50,052 nucleotides of DNA from JAJFUE01 sp039683515 (GCA_039683515.1 JBDKRG010000048.1:1-50052), one strand, 5' to 3'. Positions 34,390 to 43,504 are shown, counted from the stretch's first letter. The notes: a model not told the origin generated them from the sequence alone. Made by a program: numbers and translations.

Positions 34390-34446
34390 AGAATATTTTT
34401 CTGGAACCTCGGGCGCCGTTCGGTGTCTGATATCCTTGGTCGGTTT

Positions 34447-35259
34447 ATGTCGTTGATTCACGCCACCTCCGTTATCCACCCAAGCGCCCGCATCGCCGAG
34501 GACGCCGAGATCGGTCCCTATACGATCGTCGAGGCCGACGTCGAGGTCGGGCCGGGCTGCCGCATCGGCGGCCACGTGACCCTGGGCGAGCGGCTTACGC
34601 TCGGGCGCGACGTCCGCGTCTACAACTACGCCTGCCTCGGCACCGCCAGCCAGGACCTCAAGCACAAGGGCCAGCATTCGCGCTCGCGGATCGGCGACGG
34701 GTCGATCATCCGCGAGTTCGTCACCTTGAACCGCGCCACGCGCGAGGGGGGGATCACCCAGGTCGGCCGGCGCGTCCTGCTCATGGCCTACAGCCACGTC
34801 GCCCACGAGTGCATCGTCGAGGACGGGGCGATCCTGGCCAACGGCGCGACGCTCGGCGGCGAGGTCCACGTCGGCCCGCACGCCAACATCGGCGGCCTCG
34901 CGGGGATCCACCAGTTCTGCCGGATCGGCGCCTACGCGATCGTCGGCGCCTCCAGCAAGGTCACCCAGGACATCCCGCCGTTCGTGATGGCCGACGGCCA
35001 CCCCGCGCGGCCGTATGGCCCGAACCTGATCGGGCTCCAGCGCGGCGGGTTCACCGAGGGGCGCATCGCGCTCATCCGCCGCATCCTGCGCCAGCTTTAC
35101 GACCGCAACGGCAGCCTCGAGAACAACTGCGAGACGATCCAGCGCCTGTGGCCCGACGAGCCGGAGGCGGCCACGGTCCTGGAGTTCGTCGAGCTCAGCC
35201 AGCGCGGCATCGCGCACCCGCGCTCCCGCCACGAGTTGTTCAGCGAAGCCGACTGCTAG
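34447..35259 (+). CDS. lpxA: acyl-ACP--UDP-N-acetylglucosamine O-acyltransferase
   Basis: A 270-residue left-handed beta-helix enzyme with many hexapeptide repeats (IHPSARIAEDAEIGPY and on). It catalyses the first step of lipid A synthesis. The catalytic histidine is in AYSHVAHECIV; family segments GTASQDLKHKG and GLAGIHQFCRIG are present. The C-terminal helices end with LFSEADC. The ATG at 34447 is preferred to a GTG eight codons upstream. It lies outside the usual lpxD-fabZ-lpxB cluster, next to a toxin-antitoxin pair. The TAG stop is the first triplet of an inverted-repeat element. Confidence 0.95.
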   Translation: MSLIHATSVIHPSARIAEDAEIGPYTIVEADVEVGPGCRIGGHVTLGERLTLGRDVRVYNYACLGTASQDLKHKGQHSRSRIGDGSIIREFVTLNRATREGGITQVGRRVLLMAYSHVAHECIVEDGAILANGATLGGEVHVGPHANIGGLAGIHQFCRIGAYAIVGASSKVTQDIPPFVMADGHPARPYGPNLIGLQRGGFTEGRIALIRRILRQLYDRNGSLENNCETIQRLWPDEPEAATVLEFVELSQRGIAHPRSRHELFSEADC

Positions 35260-35543
35260 TACTACTCTGCCACTCCGCACGATCAGCTTTCTTTTTGCGC
35301 TGAAGGTGCAAGAGACAATAGCCTGGGCGAAGCGAAGCGCAGCCCCAGGTCACGAACCGCACCCAACCGGAGCGCTGAAAGAGCGGGAGAAATCGGTTTC
35401 TCCCGCGCCTTCAGCGCTCCAATGATATGGCGTCGTTTACCTGGGGCTGCGCTTCGCTCCGCCCCAGGCTGTATTCTTTCGCGCTTTCAGCGCTTGGGAT
35501 CGCTTGCATCTCAAAACATACGACCTATGGCAGAGTAGTTTTA
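35257..35543. mobile_element. MITE-like element B (287 bp, nested palindromes)
   Basis: Ends are TAGTACTACTCTGCCA (left) and TGGCAGAGTAGTTTTA (right). Inside are outer arms with AGCGAAGCGCAGCCCCAGGT and its complement, and a central hairpin with GGAGCGCTGAAAGAGCGGGA. Size, order of arms and terminal repeats match element A at 27262. The left end begins with the lpxA stop codon. No coding sequence is present. Inference: a non-autonomous transposable element or REP-type unit mobilised in trans. Confidence 0.8.
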
Positions 35544-36081
35544 GAGCAATTGAAAAAAGTTTTACTGGATCGAGTCGGGCGCAACCCAAGCCCCGGCCGG
35601 GGCTCGGTGCGCATTGATCCGGTATTGGCATCCATTGCCGGATAACTTGTGTCAACCGCTCTGGGATTCCCTCCCCACACACGCCTGTCAATCGCCTGAC
35701 ATCCCGCCTTCATAAGCCTGTGGATAAATTGTGAGCAGGCCCATATTTGATCCGATTTTAATGGGTATTGGCCGTTTTCAAACGACGTCGGCATTTTGGC
35801 GGCAACCGGCCCCATGAAAACACGCCCGCTGTTAAGCCGCAAAGCTTTCTTGGCACCCTAACCATTGTAATGACAAACACCTACGAGTGTTTCTGGGGCC
35901 CACCGAATCTGCCATTCAACCCCGCCATCCCTCTCGTTCAGGTCGGAATTTTCCTGAGTTAAATATATGACGCGGGGGGGTTCAATGGTGCAAAACGGCC
36001 AATCACAGCATCCCGCCGGGGGGTGTGAATAACTTGGGGATGAATCCACCCCCGGCCGGTCCGCCATAACCTCAAAAAAGC
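35544..36081. other. 538-bp region without a gene; DnaA-box-like sites
   Basis: No convincing gene. On the minus strand it has one perfect TTATCCACA (at 35719-35727) and a near match TTATTCACA (36024-36032), with AT-rich patches between. Pyrimidine tracts and the palindrome CCGGCCGGGG also occur. Frames here have poor coding character. Confidence 0.4.
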
Positions 36082-36978
36082 TTAGGAATTTCGATGGGCG
36101 TGATACAAAACGACCTTGCAGAGCAGCTTGATCGCGGTGAATTCGTTGATCAGCGTCCCCTCCTGAGGGACGGTTTCGCAGACGTCCAAGCCGACCAGCT
36201 GGATGTGCGGGTTCTGGACGAGCTTGCGCAGGTAGCGCAGCGTCGGCCACCACTCGAGGCCGCCCGGCTGGGGGGTGCCGGTCGCCGGGCACAGCGCCGG
36301 GTCGAGGCCGTCGATGTCGACCGTCAGGTAGACCGGCCCGGTCAGCCGCTCGAGGTGCTTGATCATCTCCAGCTCGACCATGGCGTCCTGGGCGAGGGCC
36401 TGGGCGCCGTAGGTGGTCAGGCGCTTGCACTGCTTGCCGAAGTCGGCCTCGGCGCGCTCGGCCGAGCGGATCCCGATTGAAATCACGCGGGCGCCCAGGT
36501 CGAGGACGCGGCGCATCGCGCAGGCGTGCGAGTGGGGGGTGTCTTCGTAGGAGTCGCGCAGGTCGGCGTGGGCGTCGATCTGGACGACGGTGAGGCTCGA
36601 GGGCTCGATCTTGCGCTTGGCGAGCGCCGCCCGGACCAGCGGCGGCGTGAGGCTGTGCTCGCCGCCGACGCCGACGACCAGGCCGCCATGCTCGTGCAGG
36701 TCGGCCGCCGCGCGGAACACCCGCTCGAGGTAGGGGCCCGCGTCCTCGCCCTCGGCCGGCTCGACCGCCTCGGCCGAGTGGAACTTCAACTTGTCGAGAT
36801 CGGCGTCGAGTTCCTCGTCGTACAGCTCGAGCTGCGTCGAAGCCTCCCAGATCGCCCGCGGCGCGGCGGCGGTCCCCTTGCCGTACGTCACGGTCCCTTC
36901 ATACGGAAGGGGAAGAACCAGCACATCGGCCTCGCCGGGCTGACTTGCCTGAATATCGAGAAATCGAGGATAGGTCAC
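36082..36978 (-). CDS. agmatinase/arginase (ureohydrolase) family protein
   Basis: A 298-residue manganese ureohydrolase, most like agmatinase, which splits agmatine to putrescine and urea. Metal ligands appear in order: GGEHSLT (first histidine), DAHADLRD (aspartate-histidine-aspartate) and DIDGLDPA. TYGKGTAAAPRAIWEAS is the usual N-terminal loop. Substrate could also be guanidinobutyrate or another guanidine. The GTG at 36978 is chosen because AAGGA is eight bases ahead; a TTG at 37041 would add 21 residues. Context supports polyamine synthesis, as speD and a deoxyhypusine-synthase-like gene lie 3 kb upstream on the same strand. Confidence 0.88.
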   Translation of the reverse strand: MTYPRFLDIQASQPGEADVLVLPLPYEGTVTYGKGTAAAPRAIWEASTQLELYDEELDADLDKLKFHSAEAVEPAEGEDAGPYLERVFRAAADLHEHGGLVVGVGGEHSLTPPLVRAALAKRKIEPSSLTVVQIDAHADLRDSYEDTPHSHACAMRRVLDLGARVISIGIRSAERAEADFGKQCKRLTTYGAQALAQDAMVELEMIKHLERLTGPVYLTVDIDGLDPALCPATGTPQPGGLEWWPTLRYLRKLVQNPHIQLVGLDVCETVPQEGTLINEFTAIKLLCKVVLYHAHRNS

Positions 36979-37070
36979 GTCACAGGTCCTTGGCCCTTCT
37001 TTGCAGCGGGAAAGAATTTCCCGAGCTGATATTAGGGCCAAAGCGGCAGATGATCAATACGTGAAAGAGG

Positions 37071-39890
37071 TCACGACCCGCCGAGGCGAACAGGACCATT
37101 GGGCGCTTCGAGACGTATTGCCTTCTCGATCCGCAAAGGCTGAACGTTGCTGCCGGGCTTGATTTTGACCGTGCCGCCGGCATTCGTGTAGGACAGCGCT
37201 TTCCCGATCGTGTGGAAGGGCTGCGCCTCAGTGCCGACCTCGGCCCCGGAGTCGCTGAATGAAACCCAGGAAATATCGAGCCCCAGAACGGTCAGGGTGG
37301 CGATATTGGAGGTCACGCTGCCGGCCGCATTGCTCACCCGGCAGGTGTAGTCGCCCTCGTCGTCCTCACGCAAGTAGTAGATTGTGTATGTGGATCCAAT
37401 CGCGCCGGAAATCGGCGCCCCATCCTTGAACCATTGATACTGGAAGGGATCGGTGCCCGACACGCTGATTGAGAACAGCGCATTCGAGTTGATGGGCAAC
37501 TGGCTCGAGCCGGGATGTCCGGTAATGGTGGGCGGCAGGACGACCGTAAGCCGCGCCCCGTTCGAGATGGCTTGACCAAGATAATTTGTAAGCCGGCATG
37601 TATACCAGCCCGCGTTGGCGGCCGAGACCGGGTTCATGATGAGCGTGGATGACGTGGCGCCCGGGACATCGATCCCATCCTTGCGCCACTGGTAGGAAAT
37701 TGGCCGCGCCCCCGTGCCGACGACGCTGAATCGCGCCTCGGTGCCGAGCGGCGCCCACACCGAGGACGGGTGTTGAACCACCGACGGCGGATTGCCTTCG
37801 TTATCGGCCTTGAAGACGATCAGGCCATACGTGTTGGCAGCCGCCCACGCGTCGAGCGCGGACAGGTAGACGACCTGATTGCCGAAATCGTAACCGTAGT
37901 TGGGGGTCGTCACGGTGATGGAACCATTCTTGTTGTAGCGCAGGACGCCCCCGGACGAGAACCAACCCTTGAGCGGCACAAGCGATGTCGGCGTGACGCC
38001 GATGACATTTCCTCCCGGAAGGACCGTGGTCGACTGAAGCAGCGCGATCGTGCTCCCATTGAACCGGTAGGCCACCATGTTGGCCTGATTCCCCGCCACA
38101 ATGCCGCCGTCCTTGATCGCAATGCCTCCGAAAGTCCCCGAAATGAGCTGCTGCAGGGTTCTGGACGTGGAGTCGACGATGTGAAGCCCGTTGTTGGCCA
38201 ACAGGACGACTTCGGGCTGCGGGTCGTTGTCGAGGTTGGCGATTTCGACCTTCCACAGGCTGGATCCGGCGTTGTAGCTCCAAAGCTTCGCGCCCGTGCC
38301 GTATCTGTAGAACGCAAGCGTGCTGCCGGTGAGAGCCGCAAAATCCATCGTCCCGTCGTTGTCGATATCGGCCGGCGCGATATTCACAAAGCGGTCGGCG
38401 TTGCTGTCGTAAAAGCTCCAAAGGACGGAAAACTGCCCGGTCGCGGGATTGAAATCCTGAACCTCGATGCCGCCGTCGTAAAGACGCTCGGCCCCAATGA
38501 CGATTTCCATATCCCCGTCATGGTTCACGTCAACAAGGTCGATGTCGGTCACCCCCTCCCAGCAGCTGCCGCCGAATACGCCGCTGGATGTGCCGAGCCG
38601 GCGCAGCGTTTCGGCATCGAAGACAACGATGCGGCCGCTGTCGTAGCCCGAATCGCTCTCGAACGAACAAATAACGAGTTCATCATGGCCATCGCCGTCG
38701 AGGTCGCCGACCTCGGGGCCGATGAACGGCACATCATATTGGATGCCGTCGAATTCATAAGCGTGGCTGACCGCATCGATCACGTGGAGTTCGTCTTCAC
38801 CGGTGCTCGTGTTGCCGTCGCCCCAGATGATTTCCGCGACGCCGTCGCCGTCGATATCGCCGGCCGTTATCCCCGAGCAGCCGTGATTCGCCCACACGCC
38901 GGCGAATTGGGTCGTCCAGGTATCGAGATCGATGATGACGGCCTTATTCCCCCATTGTTCACCGCCCGCAACCAACTCGTATCCTGGATCCGCATCGACG
39001 TTGACGATATCGAACTTGCCGGAGTATGCCAATAGCGAGGCGATGTCCCACTTCTGAGACTGGGTCTCGACGTCAAAGGCCTTGGCCCAGCCGATGAATT
39101 CATCCCTGCCGTCCGCGTCAACATCGACCGCGCGAACATCCCAGGATGGATAGTTATAGCCGGTATTCCACTGAAGAGCCCGCGTATTGAAATCAAAGAT
39201 CTGGCCGCTCGACAAGCCGATCTCGAGCGAGGCATCATCATCCATCTGGCCAACCACGACGTTGTAACTGGATGAGATCGCAATGCTGCACATGAAGGCG
39301 CCATTGCCATCATACGCTGCCACTTCGTAGGGAGTGATGGTGTCCGTCATGACAATCTCATCCTTGCCGTCCGCATCGAGGTCTCCGAGCGCCACGCCGC
39401 CGGGAATGTAGATTTGGCTGGCGTCGAACCCCGATATCCAGGTTTTGGTCGCAACGGTATAAAAATCCACACGCGCCTTGCTCCCTAAATCAGAAACAAC
39501 GACGATTTCCTTCGCGCCGTCACCGACCACATCGCCGACGAGAATTTTCGCGATTTTGCTGCTGCCGTAATAGGGGCTCATGTGCACGTTCCGGAAATAC
39601 GCCCCGAATTGGGGGTCGACCGTCAGAACCTGCCAGTAACGGTCCTTGTTCGTGGCATATCCATCGGAGTTGGGGGCGCCACCGATAATGATCTCCTTTT
39701 GGCCGGCGTTGTCGAAAATCACAATGTTTGAATAGCCAATCTGCTCGTCGAAAGACGCGAATCCCCAGAATGGGAAATAACCGGTGCCGGTTTCGGCGGC
39801 ATACTCGGCGTTCGCGTTCACGGCCGTCAGAGCGAAAACCAGCGCCACAACAAAATCGGAAACCATCCGAGCCCATTGCCTGGAACCCAT
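37071..39890 (-). CDS. secreted FG-GAP/VCBS repeat protein with Ig-like domains
   Basis: A 939-residue exported protein. Residues 1-28 form a signal peptide (SDFVVALVFALTAVNANA). Residues about 90-690 hold repeated FG-GAP/VCBS-like units with calcium-binding phrases (GDLDADGKDEIV, GDIDGDGVAEIIWGD, GDLDGDGHDELVI, VDVNHDGDMEIVIG), probably a beta-propeller. Two immunoglobulin-like domains follow near 700-785 and 787-868, each with YTCRLTN or YTCRVSN. The tail (AQPFHTIGKALSYTNAGGTV, then IKPGSN) resembles the start of a parallel beta-helix but stops after about 70 residues. AGAGGAG precedes the ATG. Likely surface-attached or extracellular; no enzyme motif is seen. Confidence 0.88.
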   Translation of the reverse strand: MGSRQWARMVSDFVVALVFALTAVNANAEYAAETGTGYFPFWGFASFDEQIGYSNIVIFDNAGQKEIIIGGAPNSDGYATNKDRYWQVLTVDPQFGAYFRNVHMSPYYGSSKIAKILVGDVVGDGAKEIVVVSDLGSKARVDFYTVATKTWISGFDASQIYIPGGVALGDLDADGKDEIVMTDTITPYEVAAYDGNGAFMCSIAISSSYNVVVGQMDDDASLEIGLSSGQIFDFNTRALQWNTGYNYPSWDVRAVDVDADGRDEFIGWAKAFDVETQSQKWDIASLLAYSGKFDIVNVDADPGYELVAGGEQWGNKAVIIDLDTWTTQFAGVWANHGCSGITAGDIDGDGVAEIIWGDGNTSTGEDELHVIDAVSHAYEFDGIQYDVPFIGPEVGDLDGDGHDELVICSFESDSGYDSGRIVVFDAETLRRLGTSSGVFGGSCWEGVTDIDLVDVNHDGDMEIVIGAERLYDGGIEVQDFNPATGQFSVLWSFYDSNADRFVNIAPADIDNDGTMDFAALTGSTLAFYRYGTGAKLWSYNAGSSLWKVEIANLDNDPQPEVVLLANNGLHIVDSTSRTLQQLISGTFGGIAIKDGGIVAGNQANMVAYRFNGSTIALLQSTTVLPGGNVIGVTPTSLVPLKGWFSSGGVLRYNKNGSITVTTPNYGYDFGNQVVYLSALDAWAAANTYGLIVFKADNEGNPPSVVQHPSSVWAPLGTEARFSVVGTGARPISYQWRKDGIDVPGATSSTLIMNPVSAANAGWYTCRLTNYLGQAISNGARLTVVLPPTITGHPGSSQLPINSNALFSISVSGTDPFQYQWFKDGAPISGAIGSTYTIYYLREDDEGDYTCRVSNAAGSVTSNIATLTVLGLDISWVSFSDSGAEVGTEAQPFHTIGKALSYTNAGGTVKIKPGSNVQPLRIEKAIRLEAPNGPVRLGGS

Positions 39891-40017
39891 GGGGTAACTC
39901 CTCTGTGGTCGCAATGCTGAATTCACACTATAACAGACTTGACAGACATAATCGTCATTTTGCCAGCTTGCCGCAACCAAAAAATCCGCCTTGGCCGCAA
40001 ACACAACGGCGCGATAA

Positions 40018-40050
40018 ACAAAAATCCCTCGAAACGCTCGAGGGATTCAT
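40018..40050 (-). terminator. terminator after the deoxyhypusine-synthase-like gene
   Basis: Minus-strand AATCCCTCGA pairs with TCGAGGGATT, followed by TTTTG, about 30 bases after the stop. A clean intrinsic terminator. Confidence 0.88.
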
Positions 40051-40078
40051 GAAAACGACCTGCGATTTGAACTGATTT

Positions 40079-41164
40079 CTAGGCCTTGTCCAATTCTTCG
40101 AACACGGCCTTCATGAGGAGCGGCCAGACGACGGTGGCGTCGGCCATGACCTCGGCGTGGCGGCCGCCTTCGGCCGGCGGGACGAACTTGCCCCAGCTGA
40201 CCCCCTCGCTATACGTGCATCCGGAGAGCCCGCCCCAGTGGACCGGCTCCGGGCAGATCCGGACCGCATACTGAAACCGCGGCGCCGGCAGCTCGATTTC
40301 CAGCCGGTCGGCGGTGATGTCGTAATACGGGCCGACCTGCTGCGCCCAGTTGCGCGGGACGCCGCCGCCGATCGTGAGGATCCCGAGCCGCTTGGCCTTG
40401 CCGATGATGCGGGCATACTGCTGGAGGTCGAGGAACGGGTTGAACTGCGGGACGGCCTGGAAGAGCTCCCCGGGGTCGGGGGCGCGGTCGGTCTTGCCGG
40501 CCGCCTTGCGGGCGCGGTTCATCGCCCAGGTCGAGAAGTCGAGCCCCAGCTCGCTGTCGGTAAACGCCGGGACGAAGACGGGCACGCCGGCCTTGTAGGC
40601 GCTGCGCAGGACGCCGGGGCCGCCGGCGGCCTCGTCCAGCTTCTGGCCGACGGCCTTGCAGAAGCGGGCCGAGCTCCACATCCCGCCCTCGGGCTCGGCG
40701 CCGTCCAGCACCGAACTGACAAAGTGCTCGACCTCGCTCAGGTTGGCTTCCATCTCGAGCGTGTCGTAGATGCGGTTGTAGCCCTTTTCGAACAGCTCGG
40801 TGTCGTCCTGGTCCGGGCTGATCATGTAATGGGTCAGGCCGATCGACTCGGTCAGGCCGTGGGCCATGAGCGCGCCGGTGGCCACGACCGCCTGCACGAG
40901 GCCGCGGTCGAGGATATCGCAGACCATGCGGCCCTGCTTGGCGACCGTCATGGCGCCAGAGATCGTGAGGACGCAGACGCAGTCCGGGTCGCGGAACATG
41001 GAAAGAAGGATCTCGAAAGCCTCGCCGAGTTGGCGGCCGGCGAATGCCGTCTTGCCCATGGCGCGCAGCAGGTCGGCAAAGCCGGCGATCTTGCTCAGGT
41101 CGAGGCTCTCGAGGGGCAACAGTCCATCTTCACGCCCGTCGTGCATGTGACGCGGGGCCGTCAT
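40079..41164 (-). CDS. deoxyhypusine synthase-like protein (bacterial)
   Basis: A 361-residue protein of the deoxyhypusine synthase family. Shared segments include LTISGAMTVAKQGRMVCDIL, VVATGALMAHGLTES (NAD-binding region), PAFTDSELGLDF and SGCTYSEGVSWGKF. Eukaryotic and archaeal enzymes transfer the aminobutyl group of spermidine to eIF5A; some bacterial relatives make homospermidine. The catalytic lysine of the GGGxxK motif is replaced here: GGGVPRNW puts R271 at that position. So it may lack classical transferase activity or use a different mechanism. It is downstream of speD on the same strand (62-bp gap), suggesting a polyamine operon. Confidence 0.88.
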   Translation of the reverse strand: MTAPRHMHDGREDGLLPLESLDLSKIAGFADLLRAMGKTAFAGRQLGEAFEILLSMFRDPDCVCVLTISGAMTVAKQGRMVCDILDRGLVQAVVATGALMAHGLTESIGLTHYMISPDQDDTELFEKGYNRIYDTLEMEANLSEVEHFVSSVLDGAEPEGGMWSSARFCKAVGQKLDEAAGGPGVLRSAYKAGVPVFVPAFTDSELGLDFSTWAMNRARKAAGKTDRAPDPGELFQAVPQFNPFLDLQQYARIIGKAKRLGILTIGGGVPRNWAQQVGPYYDITADRLEIELPAPRFQYAVRICPEPVHWGGLSGCTYSEGVSWGKFVPPAEGGRHAEVMADATVVWPLLMKAVFEELDKA

Positions 41165-41227
41165 GGTGACTTACCTTTCGGGGCTGAACAACTTGTATTG
41201 CTGCCCCCAACAACTAACGAGAGCCGC

Positions 41228-41605
41228 TTATGCGGTCTGGGCGGCCATTTCCGGCTCGACCACGAAGCGGGGCATCTCGGTAATCTGGACGTCGCCCAGG
41301 TCAACCTCTTCCATGATGTACTTGAGCACATCCTTGGGGTCGGTGTGACCGCAGGTGAAGACGTCCATGGCGATCAGGCCGTGGTCCGCATACGTATGGG
41401 CCGAGATATGGCTCTCGTCCAGCATGCAGATGGCCGTGAAGCCCGGAGGCGAATCTTGACCGAATTTGTAGCGGATTTGGGAGATGACGGTGGCGCCGGC
41501 CCGGCGTGCGCCTCGGGCCATGGCGTCGAGGATGCGCTCGTCGTCGAGACAGGTCTCCCGAGCTACATTTCGGCAGTCGACCAGCAGGTGGTGTCCCTTT
41601 TGCAC
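41228..41605 (-). CDS. speD: S-adenosylmethionine decarboxylase proenzyme
   Basis: A 125-residue class 1B-type (short) AdoMet decarboxylase. It supplies decarboxylated AdoMet for spermidine synthesis. The proenzyme self-cleaves between E64 and S65 in LDESHISAHTY, S65 becoming the pyruvoyl cofactor; H66/H70 and the cysteine in FTCG are also conserved. GTG start with GGAGG nine bases ahead. No spermidine synthase (speE) is adjacent, but the next gene is deoxyhypusine-synthase-like, so the two may form an alternative polyamine route. Confidence 0.95.
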   Translation of the reverse strand: MQKGHHLLVDCRNVARETCLDDERILDAMARGARRAGATVISQIRYKFGQDSPPGFTAICMLDESHISAHTYADHGLIAMDVFTCGHTDPKDVLKYIMEEVDLGDVQITEMPRFVVEPEMAAQTA

Positions 41606-41739
41606 TTCATAAAACCTCCAAGAGAAACTCCGAAATCGCCGCCTTTGAACCCGATCAGCTTATCTGGGTAACCGCAGCGGGCGGCGGCGAAGGAGAATTA
41701 TCCCGTGCCCCACCCATTTATCTGGACACAGGATGCGTC

Positions 41740-41769
41740 ACTATAGGGGCATCGGAAAAAAGAAATCAA
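41740..41769 (-). promoter_or_regulatory. candidate promoter for speD operon
   Basis: TTGATT and TATAGT separated by 18 bases, about 135 bases upstream of the speD start. A reasonable housekeeping-sigma match. Confidence 0.45.
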
Positions 41770-42010
41770 GGATAAATGACACCCTTTTGCCCTCAGTGTT
41801 TTTCCTATTTTGGGTTGGGGCATCAGATACATTTAGTTGATCCGAGTCACCAACCCGAGTCCAAGATGTTGTATCTGACCGCGAATGATCAGATCGCAAC
41901 TGTTCATGACGATTTCGCGCCGGCTCACCCCCGGGGGCGATTTCCGACAAAAATGCCCGAAAATGGGGGGAAATTTATGGTCATGGGGGGCGGGAGCCTC
42001 GATTTGACGG

Positions 42011-42036
42011 TTCGATGACGATGACGATTACGAGCC
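42011..42036. repeat. GATGACGATTACGAGC repeat
   Basis: A short copy: TTCGATGACGATGACGATTA followed by CGAGCC. It has the same unit order as the larger copy 60 bases further on. Confidence 0.7.
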
Positions 42037-42098
42037 CAGCTTGAAACGGTGCTTCTTCACGAAGAATGAAAAAATGGGGCACGGCACCGCGGAATTCA

Positions 42099-42147
42099 CG
42101 ATTTTCGATTACGATTACGATTACGAGCACGACGCACGAGCACGAAG
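42099..42147. repeat. GATTACGA/GAGCACGA repeat before fba
   Basis: CGATTTTCGATTACG, three ATTACG units, then GAGCACGACGCACGAGCACG. Nearly the full consensus of the family. It lies about 240 bases upstream of the fba start, ahead of the promoter. Confidence 0.85.
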
Positions 42148-42225
42148 ACTTCCAACATCTTTACGTAGGTAGCACGAGCACGAACCGGGGGGGCGAACCA
42201 TCAACTCCGGGTTATCTGCGCTGTT

Positions 42226-42253
42226 GACATCGTCGTTGGCCGCGTTCAAAATG
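42226..42253 (+). promoter_or_regulatory. candidate promoter for fba
   Basis: TTGACA and CAAAAT separated by 16 bases. The transcript would have a leader of about 125 bases. Confidence 0.5.
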
Positions 42254-42386
42254 GTCGCCGTTATTATGTTCGCGCGCGTGTATTTCGGCAACGGCACCTG
42301 TTACAAGCGTCACAAGCCAAGTAAACCAGTATCGCCGGCGCGATATCATCAACCTTCACCCCATTGAACCCAGGAGGAATTCAGTC

Positions 42387-43430
42387 ATGGCTCTTGTCCC
42401 GATGCGTCAGATTCTCGACGAGGCCGCCAAGGGCGGCTACGGCGTCGGCGCGTTCAACGTCAACAACATGGAGCAGATCCAGGCGATCATGGAAGCTGCC
42501 AACGAGACCCACAGCCCGGTCATCATCCAGGCCAGCCGCGGGGCGCTCAAATACAGCAAGATGATCTACCTCCAGAAGCTCATGGAAGCGGCCGTCGAGG
42601 AATACCCGCACATCCCCGTCGCCATGCACCTGGACCACGGCAACAGCATCGAGACCTGCAAGCAGGCCATCGCCCTGGGCTTCACCAGCGTCATGCTGGA
42701 CGGCTCGCTCGACGAGACCGGCAAGGTCCCCAACACCTACGAGGCCAACGTCGCCATCACGCTGGCCGCCGTTGAGCTGTCCCACCCGCTCGGCGTCACC
42801 GTCGAGGGCGAGCTGGGCTGCCTGGGCGGCATCGAGGACGGCCACGGCGCCGGACTCTCGACCGACGAGGTCAACGAGCACCTGACCGACCCCAAGCAGG
42901 CCGAGGACTTCGTCGCCAAGACCGGCCTCGACGCCCTGGCCGTCGCCATCGGCACGAGCCACGGCGCTTATAAGAGCGGCCGCAAGGACCCAGTCACCGG
43001 CAAGATGCTGCCGCCGGCCCTCGCCATGGAACGCATCCGCGAGATCCACAAGCGCATGCCCAACTGCCACATGGTCATGCACGGCTCGAGCTCGGTTCCG
43101 GCTGAACTGGTCGAGATCATCAACAAGTTCGGCGGCAACATGCCCGGCACGTTCGGCATCCCGGTCGAGGACATCCAGGAAGGCATCAAGCACGGCGTCC
43201 GCAAGATCAACGTCGACACCGACAGCCGCCTGGCGATGACCGGCGCCATCCGCAAGGTGTTCGCCGAGGCCCCGAACAAGTTCGACCCGCGCGACTACCT
43301 CAAGCCGGCCCGCGAGGCGATGCGCGACCTCGTCTACATCCCGCGCATGAAGGCCTTCGGCCAGGCCGGCCACGCCACCGATTACAAGCAGATGACGCTC
43401 GCCGAAATGAAGGAAGCCTACGGCAAGTAA
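42387..43430 (+). CDS. fba: class II fructose-bisphosphate aldolase
   Basis: A 347-residue zinc-dependent aldolase of glycolysis and gluconeogenesis, cleaving fructose-1,6-bisphosphate to glyceraldehyde-3-phosphate and dihydroxyacetone phosphate. Zinc and catalytic segments: HLDHG (aspartate-histidine pair), VEGELGCLGG, GTSHGAYK and MHGSSSVP, then KINVDTDSRLA. The length and the GxEDGHG loop fit the class IIB-like, long form used by many GC-rich bacteria. AGGAGG lies nine bases before the ATG. It is a single-gene unit with promoter and strong terminator; codon use is strongly biased to C-ending codons, as for a highly expressed gene. Confidence 0.96.
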   Translation: MALVPMRQILDEAAKGGYGVGAFNVNNMEQIQAIMEAANETHSPVIIQASRGALKYSKMIYLQKLMEAAVEEYPHIPVAMHLDHGNSIETCKQAIALGFTSVMLDGSLDETGKVPNTYEANVAITLAAVELSHPLGVTVEGELGCLGGIEDGHGAGLSTDEVNEHLTDPKQAEDFVAKTGLDALAVAIGTSHGAYKSGRKDPVTGKMLPPALAMERIREIHKRMPNCHMVMHGSSSVPAELVEIINKFGGNMPGTFGIPVEDIQEGIKHGVRKINVDTDSRLAMTGAIRKVFAEAPNKFDPRDYLKPAREAMRDLVYIPRMKAFGQAGHATDYKQMTLAEMKEAYGK

Positions 43431-43504
43431 AATCCCTGGGAACGCCAATCCTTGGCCGCCGAAGCCTCTGGCGAAGGCAGCTCCCGATTGGCGAATTTGA
43501 AAAA

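Larger units (their letters stand above)
41770..42225. other. spacer between speD and fba, no gene
   Basis: No convincing gene. The region holds two members of the dispersed quasi-tandem family (42011-42036 and 42099-42147) plus a smaller GCACGAGCACGA fragment near 42167, so it is largely repeat sequence. Confidence 0.5.

Noticed and set aside
35768..35962. 64-codon plus-strand frame
   Set aside because: No ribosome binding site, no recognisable pattern, lies in a region of palindromes and pyrimidine tracts.
41776..42018. 80-codon plus-strand frame starting MTPFCPQCFSYFG
   Set aside because: The CxxC caught attention, but there is no binding site and the frame runs into repeat sequence; no zinc-ribbon pattern is completed.
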